A stretch of 10,301 nt of DNA, taken from NCBI GenBank assembly GCA_012841225.1, contig DUVD01000275.1:1-10301 (forward strand). Reading direction: 5' to 3'. The notes beneath the pieces are model-generated. The model was not told where the DNA came from. It saw only the letters and a program-made list of their open reading frames with translations, and searched no databases. Of this stretch, positions 1-5,652 are shown piece after piece (the stretch's first letter is position 1; every line of letters begins with the position of its first letter). Origin of the DNA: Fibrobacter sp. GTDB taxonomy: Bacteria; Fibrobacterota; Fibrobacteria; Fibrobacterales; Fibrobacteraceae. Both the position numbers and the translations under genes were made by a program.

Positions 1-132
1 CACGCCGAATTTGACGGGCAATTGTTAGACGTTCAAACCCGAGGTGATATTATTGAACCAGGAGAATCGATTGTGGTTACCCTTGTTCAAGATAGTCGCA
101 TCTGGGTCCAAAAACAAAACCAAGTTTCATAA
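1..132 (+). CDS. NfeD-like membrane-associated protein, C-terminal fragment
   Basis: Only the last 43 codons are in the window; the 5' end lies off the left edge. Frame 1 is open from base 1 to TAA at 130-132. The peptide contains FDGQLLDVQTRGDIIEPGES followed by a V-rich strand and a terminal IWVQK. This matches the end of the small OB-fold (NfeD C-terminal) domain, where a G/D-rich turn is followed by 'G..I..G..V.V......I.V.'. NfeD proteins partner with SPFH/flotillin proteins in the membrane, and the next gene, floA, starts 17 bases downstream. That is the same order as yqeZ-floA in Bacillus subtilis. The identification rests on a short stretch plus context. The length and the presence of an N-terminal protease or membrane domain cannot be judged. 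Confidence 0.75.
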   Translation, partial: HAEFDGQLLDVQTRGDIIEPGESIVVTLVQDSRIWVQKQNQVS

Positions 133-149
133 ACAAAACAGGAGAGAAG

Positions 150-1133
150 ATGAATCCCATACTCGTTGTAGGTATAATAATTGTTGCCATTATTGCTTTG
201 GTATTGCTCGCTTTTATTGCCAAGTTTTTTAGCCTTTGGCTTCAAGCTTTATTTTCTAAAGCAAACGTAAGCATTTTTCAACTCATTGGTATGCGGCTTC
301 GGAAAGTGCCACCACAGGTGATTGTAGAAGCTCGTATTTTGAGCTGCAAGGCTGGCATCCCCGTAGACACAGACCTTCTCGAAGCTCACTATATGTCGGG
401 CGGTAAAGTGTTACGCGTGGTGCAAGCCCTTATTGCCGCTAATAAGGCCAATATCCAATTAAACTTTAAAGATGCCGCTGCTATTGACCTCGCTGGACGT
501 AACGTCTTAGAAGCGGTACAAATGTCGGTGAATCCTAAAGTACTTCAGACTCCTAAAGTAAGCGCCGTAGCGCTTGACGGTATTCAGCTGCACGCGATTA
601 CCAGAATTACTGTTCGCGCTAGCATTCAAAAATTAGTGGGTGGTGCTGGTGAAGAAACTGTTCTTGCCCGCGTAGGCGAAGGCATTGTTTCTTCTATTGG
701 TAGCGCACTTAGCCATAAAGAAGTTCTCGAAAACCCTAACATGATTTCTAAAAAAGTGCTTGCAGCGGGCTTAGATGCAGGTACCGCTTTTGAAATTTTA
801 TCTATTGATATTGCCGACGTAGACGTTGGTCAAAATATTGGTGCTATTCTCGAAACAGACCGCGCCGAAGCGGACAAGAAAATTGCTCAAGCTAAAGCGG
901 AAGAACGCCGTGCCATGGCTTTTGCTGCTGAACAAGAAATGAAAGCCAAAGTGATGGAAATGAGAGCCAAATTTGTGGAAGCCGAAGCGCAAATTCCAAT
1001 GGCTATGGCTACTGCTCTACGCGAAGGAAAGCTCGGCGTAATGGATTACTACAATCTGAAAAACATCGAAGCAGACACCCAAATGCGCCGGGAATTAGGC
1101 GGCACACAGGAACCAACCTCCTCCGATACTTAA
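150..1133 (+). CDS. floA: Flotillin-like protein FloA (SPFH family)
   Basis: A 327-residue protein, close to the about 330 residues usual for bacterial FloA. FloA is a membrane scaffold that organises protein-lipid assemblies at the inner face of the cytoplasmic membrane. Visible features, in order: an N-terminal hydrophobic segment (about residues 4-26), an amphipathic stretch with 'IGMRLRKVPP' (46-55), an SPFH domain (about 55-230) with the family-like 'EARILSCKAGI' and 'ITVRASIQKLVGGAGEETV', and an Ala/Glu/Lys/Met-rich helical region (about 235-290) typical of the flotillin coiled coil. The end 'MDYYNLKNIEADTQMRRELG' is also family-typical. The ATG at 150 follows AGGAGA at 140-145, a good ribosome binding site. 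It is flanked by the NfeD gene and by a membrane protein gene 1 base downstream, so it probably belongs to one operon. Confidence 0.95.
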   Translation: MNPILVVGIIIVAIIALVLLAFIAKFFSLWLQALFSKANVSIFQLIGMRLRKVPPQVIVEARILSCKAGIPVDTDLLEAHYMSGGKVLRVVQALIAANKANIQLNFKDAAAIDLAGRNVLEAVQMSVNPKVLQTPKVSAVALDGIQLHAITRITVRASIQKLVGGAGEETVLARVGEGIVSSIGSALSHKEVLENPNMISKKVLAAGLDAGTAFEILSIDIADVDVGQNIGAILETDRAEADKKIAQAKAEERRAMAFAAEQEMKAKVMEMRAKFVEAEAQIPMAMATALREGKLGVMDYYNLKNIEADTQMRRELGGTQEPTSSDT

Positions 1134-1134
1134 T

Positions 1135-1959
1135 ATGGAAGGAATACTCATTCTAGTCTTTTTTGCGGGAGTCAACATTTTTAGTGCTTGGCTTAAGCAA
1201 AAAAAGAAACACGAAGCGGAACAACGCGGGTCTTCACCAGCGCCTCCGCCGACTGTTGCTCATGTAGACCCACTACAAGAATTGCTACGCAAGTTTGAGG
1301 ATGCCCAAAAAAAACGTAACCAAGAGGCGTCACAGGCAGAAGAGGAATTCGAAGGAGAAGAAGAAGTCTTTGACAAAGAACTTGTGTTTGAAGAGCATTA
1401 TGATTCTTATGACGAAGATGAAATGGATGAAGTTCCCCAAATAGAACCGATTCAAACTAAACCTGTCCCTCAAGCCATGCCCGAAAAAAAGTACGCCATG
1501 TCCCAAAAAAAGCAGGCGCACTCCGAAGTTCCATTGGCTCAAAAGCAAGCTGTTAAAGAACACGACACTCATGAGGAAGTGAAGTTAAGGTCTATCTTGG
1601 ATAAAGCCGCTTACTACACTATCTCTCAAGAGTACATTTCTGAAGAGGCATTGCAAGAAGAACTCCAAATTGGAAGGACTCTTGCCAGTAGCCTTATTCA
1701 ACAGATGGAATACCTCGGGATTTGTGGAAAAAACGTGGGCGAATCCTACCGGTCCGTTCTTGTAGAAAATGAAGACGAGTTAAAAAATGTTTTAAAGAAG
1801 GCGAAAAACTTAAGCTTACTTAAAAACCCCAATTCTTTTGCCGTCCGGAAACAAAGAAAATTTGTTTTCAGTAAAACCGAAGCAGAAAAAGGCGTTTTAT
1901 GGTCTAAGATCTTAGATGAACCCCGATTTAAAAAAAGATGGACTCCAAATTCTAGATAA
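1135..1959 (+). CDS. Membrane-anchored protein with acidic linker and FtsK-gamma-like winged helix
   Basis: A 274-residue protein with no assigned function. Residues 1-20 form one membrane segment followed by KQKKK, which suggests the rest lies in the cytoplasm. Residues 45-70 look helical. Residues 66-105 are strongly acidic (EEEFEGEEE, YDEDEMDE), and 105-147 are a Pro/Gln/Lys-rich linker. Residues about 152-211 resemble the gamma winged helix of FtsK, which reads DNA-orienting (KOPS) motifs. The matching pattern is 'Y.IS.EYIS...LQ..LQIG', then 'ASSLIQQMEYLGICG', then 'G...RSVLV'. The basic tail (219-274) is unassigned. There is no ATPase motor. The 'YNRAAR'-like recognition helix of FtsK reads GRTLASS here, so DNA specificity may be altered. 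The ATG is 1 base after the floA stop with no ribosome site visible, which implies translational coupling. Confidence 0.8.
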   Translation: MEGILILVFFAGVNIFSAWLKQKKKHEAEQRGSSPAPPPTVAHVDPLQELLRKFEDAQKKRNQEASQAEEEFEGEEEVFDKELVFEEHYDSYDEDEMDEVPQIEPIQTKPVPQAMPEKKYAMSQKKQAHSEVPLAQKQAVKEHDTHEEVKLRSILDKAAYYTISQEYISEEALQEELQIGRTLASSLIQQMEYLGICGKNVGESYRSVLVENEDELKNVLKKAKNLSLLKNPNSFAVRKQRKFVFSKTEAEKGVLWSKILDEPRFKKRWTPNSR

Positions 1960-1961
1960 TC

Positions 1962-1994
1962 AAAAAAGAGCGCTTGTAATCGGCGCTCTTTTTT
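1962..1994. terminator. Bidirectional intrinsic terminator between convergent genes
   Basis: A perfect 12-base inverted repeat (AAAAAAGAGCGC at 1962-1973, GCGCTCTTTTTT at 1983-1994) with a 9-base loop. The GC-rich core is followed by a T-run on either strand, so it can stop transcripts from the floA operon and from ribD. Its right arm overlaps the first two bases (window order) of the ribD stop codon at 1993-1995. Confidence 0.9.
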
Positions 1995-3024
1995 ATTGAT
2001 TATTGTTCGTATTAAAAAAAGAAACCAATTGATCTTCACTAGTGTCTTTGACCTCTACTTTTAAGGCCCAAGAAAGGCCTTCAAGGGCTTTTTTTGGTGA
2101 CACCCAAACATTATAACGGTTCCAAGCGCAAGCCTCTAAAATAAGACTAGAAAGCCTAGAGCCGGTCTCCACTAATAAGCGGTGCATGCCTGCTTTAGAT
2201 AAATCATCTATAATTTGATTCCAGTTGCTAGCAAAAGACTCGTGTTTTAATAAGCGAACATCAGCAAGATTCTCTATTTCTGGCTGAGGCACCTGAGAAT
2301 AGACAATCGGCGGCTTGCCCTTATAAAACATTTGATTATTTAAAGAAATGGTCTTCTTGCCTGCTAAAATAATTCGCTCTGGAGGGTTTCCCGCTTCTCC
2401 TCTTAGGCTTAAAAGTGGGTCATCGGCCTCTAAAGTACCAGCACCAATTAAAATAGCATCCGAAGCAGCCCGCAGGCGATTGGTCCAGCTGTTTGCCTCT
2501 TCTCCTGTGATAGCAAGGCGCTCTCCATTTTTACCCGCAATAAAACCATCTTGAGTTTGAGCTACTTTCAGCTCTATAAAAGTTCGCTTAGTGCGGACAA
2601 AATAATCATAAGCTTCATAAAACGCATTTATTTCATTGGCAATAACGCCACCAAAAACCTGAATGCCAGAAGCCTCAAGAATAGACTTGCTTTGAGAGCA
2701 AACCAAAGGATTTAAATCTCCATGACTATAAAAAACACGACGAATGCCCGCGTTACAAATGGCCAAAGTACAAGGCGGCGTTCGACCATAATGACAACAG
2801 GGTTCTAAAGTAACCCATAAGTCGGCGCCAATAGCACGGCCACCAGCATCTGCAAGTGCCATGACTTCCGCGTGAGGGAGCCCTGGAGCTTGAGTAAAGC
2901 CCTTACCAACCACCACCCCATTAGCTACCACAACAGCACCCACAGGAGGGTTCGGACGACTCACTCCCACAGCAAAGTACGCTTGCTCAAGAGCAAGGCG
3001 CATGAATTTAGGTTCTATACACAT
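1993..3024 (-). CDS. ribD: Riboflavin biosynthesis protein RibD (bifunctional deaminase/reductase)
   Basis: A 343-residue protein of usual RibD length. It catalyses two successive steps of riboflavin synthesis: deamination of the diaminopyrimidine made from GTP, then NADPH-dependent reduction of its ribose. The N-terminal cytidine-deaminase-like domain (about 5-140) shows HAEV (His51, Glu53) and EPCCHYGRTPPC (Cys76, Cys85), which are the zinc ligands and catalytic Glu. The C-terminal reductase domain (about 145-340) has FIELKVAQTQDGFIA and IGAGTLEADDPLLSLR. Two deviations stand out: the usual 'VEGG' of the reductase reads VETG (about 286-289), and the deaminase 'DPNP..' loop reads GDLNPLV. 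ATG at 3024 was chosen over TTG at 3027; neither has a clear ribosome site. It starts 9 bases after the rhodanese stop, so coupling is likely. No FMN riboswitch was seen upstream. Confidence 0.93.
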   Translation of the reverse strand: MCIEPKFMRLALEQAYFAVGVSRPNPPVGAVVVANGVVVGKGFTQAPGLPHAEVMALADAGGRAIGADLWVTLEPCCHYGRTPPCTLAICNAGIRRVFYSHGDLNPLVCSQSKSILEASGIQVFGGVIANEINAFYEAYDYFVRTKRTFIELKVAQTQDGFIAGKNGERLAITGEEANSWTNRLRAASDAILIGAGTLEADDPLLSLRGEAGNPPERIILAGKKTISLNNQMFYKGKPPIVYSQVPQPEIENLADVRLLKHESFASNWNQIIDDLSKAGMHRLLVETGSRLSSLILEACAWNRYNVWVSPKKALEGLSWALKVEVKDTSEDQLVSFFNTNNNQ

Positions 3025-3033
3025 CAAAAGATA

Positions 3034-3462
3034 TTATAAACCAGCAGGAGCAGCTGAATAGCCGCCCTGCACATTATAAACGTCTGTAAAGCCAGCTCTA
3101 ATTAAAATTGAAGATGCTGTAACACTTCGGCGCCCCGAACGGCAATAGACTAAAATCTTTTTGTCTTTCGGGATTTCGGACAAGCGGCGCTCCAACTCTT
3201 GAAGAGGAATAAATAGCGCACTTTGAACGGCACCACGGGTCACTTCTTCGGGGGTACGAACATCTAAGAAAATAGCGGAATCGCCTTGATGCATTGCAAT
3301 CGCTTCACTCCAACTAACATCTTTAAATCGAGCTGATGGAGCCTCTGCCACCTTTTTAAGCATAGGTGGCGTCTTATTAGAAGAATCTGTTTCTGAAGAC
3401 GATTCACTGCAACCTAAAGTCACAAAAACAAAAAATGATAAAAAGAGAATCCTTTTTTTCAC
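3034..3462 (-). CDS. Rhodanese-domain lipoprotein
   Basis: A 142-residue protein with a lipoprotein signal peptide: MKKR, a hydrophobic core, then lipobox TLGC with Cys18 as the likely lipidated residue. A Ser-rich tether (19-30) leads to a single rhodanese domain (about 45-142). The domain has 'FLDVRTPEE', then 'VYCRSGRRS' with the predicted catalytic Cys107, and a terminal 'NVQGGY'. The complete CRSGRR loop suggests an active persulfide carrier or sulfurtransferase outside the cytoplasm; the substrate is unknown. The start is GTG at 3462, supported by AGAGG at 3468-3472 with 5-base spacing. It begins 11 bases after the stop of the PAS protein gene and ends 9 bases before ribD, so the three are probably cotranscribed. 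It is not obviously linked to riboflavin synthesis. Confidence 0.9.
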   Translation of the reverse strand: MKKRILFLSFFVFVTLGCSESSSETDSSNKTPPMLKKVAEAPSARFKDVSWSEAIAMHQGDSAIFLDVRTPEEVTRGAVQSALFIPLQELERRLSEIPKDKKILVYCRSGRRSVTASSILIRAGFTDVYNVQGGYSAAPAGL

Positions 3463-3473
3463 AACAACCTCTG

Positions 3474-4730
3474 TTACATTGTTAAGTCTAATGGAGCCAA
3501 TCGCTCAATATTAGTAACTAGATAGACGCCCATTATCGCATAAACATCTTTTTTCTCATCTTTTAAAGGCATTATGCTGTAAAATAAAATATGTGGAACA
3601 GAACCGGAGCCAATAAAAAACTCCGCCTTGCCAGAGCAGCCTTTACCTGTTTCAAAAATCTCTTCAATTTTTTCTTTTAATATGGAGTGTAAAGGGTTGC
3701 TAGAGTAAAGTGAATTCATACTCTTACCAATTACTTTGTTAGTATTATAGAGGCCAAAATCAGAGGCAAATGCTTGATTACAACCCAAACAAATTTCTTC
3801 TTTATCGGTCCAAAATATACGCACATAAGGCAAAGAGAGCATTTGGTCGAATAGATTCTCTTTTGCATCAGGAGCTATTTTATTCACTAAAGCGCGCTCC
3901 ACAATATGCCCTGTACCAAAAAACATCAAGCGGCCATCTAAATCATTATCTAACAAGCCTTTAACAGAATACCAAACGTGCGACTCGTCCACACCATACA
4001 ACCGGATAAAAATTTCTTCGGGGTTAGACACATCGCGACCATACTCAGAAAAATGCTGAACGCGCGCATTAATGACGTTTTCTACCAGTTGCATATCTTG
4101 GAAAGGCATAAGCTCTTCCATAGAAGTCTTTCCGGGGATTTTAGATGGAATACGGTGACGTTCAAAAGCAATAGGAGTCAGAACCTCCAATTCTCTTTTT
4201 TCGACATCAAACTGCCAAACAATATCAGAGGAAAGTGTTAAGAATATGTGAAGTCGTTTTTCTATGGCAACTAAGTTGGAGCGTAGCTTAATAAAAGAAT
4301 CGACATTTTTAAAATGGCACACCAATAGTTTCTTTTTAGATTTAATGCTTATTTTTTTGCCATACATTTCAACCCAACACCAACCCTCGGACCCGTGCCT
4401 GCATCTAAAAAGAACCATTTTGAGACGGCCATCGCCAGAAGGCGCTTCTAAAGAACGAAACAACAAGTCTAAGTCGTCGGGGTGAACAAAGTCTTTTAAA
4501 AAGCGACCTTGTAATAAAGAGGGCGCCATTTCAATTGTATTAATAGAAGACGAAGCCACGCGTAAAAATCGATAGTCGTCGGAAAGTGAAGCAACAAACT
4601 CTTGTGAGTAAGATTCTATCTGTTTTCTTCTAGCAATTTCTTTTTGAAAAAAGCGCAATTTAAGCATTAAAAAAATCGAAGTGACAGATAAGACTACCAC
4701 TGCAACAGCTAAAATAAACAAATCATCCAT
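3474..4730 (-). CDS. Membrane protein with three PAS-like domains and no output domain
   Basis: A 418-residue protein of uncertain role. Residues 4-24 form one N-terminal membrane helix followed by a basic, helical linker (25-45). Three PAS-like regions follow. The first (about 45-150) contains 'FVHPDDLDLLFRSL' and the strand 'GWCWVEMYGKKIS'. The second (about 155-285) has 'LSSDIVWQFDV' and 'VWYSVKGLL'. The third (about 292-410) has 'RIFWTDKEEICLGCNQAFA' and 'VIGKSM'. PAS domains sense small ligands, redox state or light, or mediate protein contacts. No histidine kinase, GGDEF, EAL, methyl-accepting or DNA-binding domain follows, so any signal must pass to a partner. The cytoplasmic location is inferred. 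The start is ATG 4730, with AGGA six bases upstream; a longer reading from TTG at 4757 has no ribosome site. It is first in a likely operon with the rhodanese and ribD genes. Confidence 0.8.
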   Translation of the reverse strand: MDDLFILAVAVVVLSVTSIFLMLKLRFFQKEIARRKQIESYSQEFVASLSDDYRFLRVASSSINTIEMAPSLLQGRFLKDFVHPDDLDLLFRSLEAPSGDGRLKMVLFRCRHGSEGWCWVEMYGKKISIKSKKKLLVCHFKNVDSFIKLRSNLVAIEKRLHIFLTLSSDIVWQFDVEKRELEVLTPIAFERHRIPSKIPGKTSMEELMPFQDMQLVENVINARVQHFSEYGRDVSNPEEIFIRLYGVDESHVWYSVKGLLDNDLDGRLMFFGTGHIVERALVNKIAPDAKENLFDQMLSLPYVRIFWTDKEEICLGCNQAFASDFGLYNTNKVIGKSMNSLYSSNPLHSILKEKIEEIFETGKGCSGKAEFFIGSGSVPHILFYSIMPLKDEKKDVYAIMGVYLVTNIERLAPLDLTM

Positions 4731-4736
4731 ATATTT

Positions 4737-4740
4737 TCCT
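4737..4740 (-). promoter_or_regulatory. Ribosome binding site that fixes the PAS-protein start
   Basis: The minus strand reads AGGA six bases before ATG 4730. It supports that ATG over the in-frame TTG at 4757, which has no purine-rich site upstream. Confidence 0.6.
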
Positions 4741-4790
4741 AAAACTCTTATAATCAAAATTTACGGGCGAAAGCATATATTAGTATTTAA

Positions 4791-4820
4791 TAAACTTTTT
4801 GACATAAAAACAAAAGTTTA
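4791..4820. repeat. Inverted repeat upstream of the PAS-rhodanese-ribD block
   Basis: TAAACTTTT (4791-4799) and AAAAGTTTA (4812-4820) are perfect inverted copies separated by 12 bases. The arms contain a single G-C pair each, so a terminator is unlikely. The location, 61-90 bases upstream of the PAS-protein ATG, fits a protein-binding operator. That role is inference. Confidence 0.45.
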
Positions 4821-4825
4821 GCATA

Positions 4826-4862
4826 TTTCTGCAAATAAACACTATTTTTCAGCAAAATAAAA
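4826..4862. repeat. Pair of near-identical direct repeats, 21-base period
   Basis: TTTCTGCAAATAAA (4826-4839) and TTTCAGCAAAATAAAA (4847-4862) share a 'TTTCWGCAAA(A)TAAA' core, with starts 21 bases apart (about two helical turns). They lie between the end of block B and the start of block A in an AT-rich gap of 150 bases. They may be a tandem regulator site or chance AT-rich similarity. Confidence 0.35.
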
Positions 4863-4881
4863 CGTCGAAATGTGATCTTCA

Positions 4882-5652
4882 TCATTGACGAAGTGAATTC
4901 CAGTTCATATGAAATGACCTCGAATTAAAAGCGACGGCACTTCTATAAACGCCTACTCCTATTAAAAACTGCTGAAAATCAAAAATCAAACCCATTGCCA
5001 TTTGAGGCCCAGGATAAGACAAGGCGCTTTGAAAAGAAAAGGCGCCAAAACCTATCGTTTGCCCTACGTTAAGTTTCCCTTTTGAAAACTCTATAAAAAA
5101 TCCGGTGCGTGAGGAAGAATTCCAATGAAGTCCACCCCACCACTCGTAGTGTTCGCCATAAGCCACAGTGTACAAAGCACCTAAAGAAAACCCACCAACA
5201 AGTCGAACATGCGCTCCCCATTTACTACGATGAGCACTCCATGAGTCGATTCCTGGCACCCATTCTATTCGCCATAAATGCCCGAACCCTAAGTTAAATC
5301 GTCTCCAATGGAAAGCGAGCTCAACACCCGAAGACACGGCGTCATAAATTGAATCCATTTTCATAAATGAAAACAAAAATGCACTTCTATAATACTTTCT
5401 CCCCCAAGCGGCACTAAACCCCCATTGATTACAACTGCTAAGCTCATTGAAATCGTTCCAAAACAAACTTAACCACAAAGAATCGCTTCGCCTTGCTGGC
5501 GAGCTCTCTTCACTGGGAGAACCTTGTTCTAAAGTACTACCCATGCTGCCCCAAAAGCCTGGATCAGTAGACCCCGGAAAAGATGGATTTTCGGCACTAA
5601 CGCCTATCACCATTAGACTAAGGCCGTAAAACCACACCCACCATTTTTTCAT
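4882..5652 (-). CDS. Trp-rich exported protein, possible outer-membrane barrel
   Basis: Not recognised. A 256-residue protein with a clear signal peptide (MKKWWVW, hydrophobic core, likely cleavage after VSA at residue 20). A Ser/Pro/Gly-rich stretch of about 35 residues follows. From about residue 58 to the end, the sequence is rich in Trp, Phe, Tyr and Gly and shows short alternating hydrophobic strands (for example GFSAAWGRKYY, FNLGFGHLWRIEW, GFFIEFSKGKL, MAMGLIFDFQQFLIG). This is what a small outer-membrane beta-barrel looks like. The C-terminus (NSLRQ) lacks the terminal aromatic residue that many barrels carry. The ATG lies 35 bases inside the upstream lamin-tail gene, in another frame, preceded by GGGG at weak spacing. 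This suggests coupled expression and a partner relationship. It is probably the last gene of block B; no terminator was seen after it. Confidence 0.75.
   Translation of the reverse strand: MKKWWVWFYGLSLMVIGVSAENPSFPGSTDPGFWGSMGSTLEQGSPSEESSPARRSDSLWLSLFWNDFNELSSCNQWGFSAAWGRKYYRSAFLFSFMKMDSIYDAVSSGVELAFHWRRFNLGFGHLWRIEWVPGIDSWSAHRSKWGAHVRLVGGFSLGALYTVAYGEHYEWWGGLHWNSSSRTGFFIEFSKGKLNVGQTIGFGAFSFQSALSYPGPQMAMGLIFDFQQFLIGVGVYRSAVAFNSRSFHMNWNSLRQ

Noticed and set aside
44..232. A 62-codon plus-strand frame overlapping the nfeD end and floA start
   Set aside because: It overlaps two better-supported genes in another frame and its product is low-complexity and Cys/Arg-rich without family features.
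3025..3027. TTG start of ribD one codon before ATG
   Set aside because: ATG at 3024 is the stronger start codon and the domain alignment is unaffected. Neither has a clear ribosome site, so this is not certain.
3770..4485. Three plus-strand open frames (3770-3964, 3978-4241, 4264-4485)
   Set aside because: They lie antisense to the PAS protein gene, have no ribosome sites and show no recognisable domain. They are shadow frames.
4731..4757. Longer PAS-protein reading from TTG at 4757
   Set aside because: No ribosome site precedes it, while ATG 4730 has AGGA six bases upstream and directly precedes the membrane helix.
4799..4827. Plus-strand promoter-like TTGACA (4799-4804) with CATATT 17 bases on
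   Set aside because: There is no plus-strand gene downstream, the -10 is poor, and the bases lie within the inverted repeat region. Probably chance in AT-rich DNA.
4863..4890. Possible terminator after the outer-membrane-like gene (CGTC...GACG)
   Set aside because: The stem is only four base pairs with a long loop and no following T-run, so it is too weak to call.
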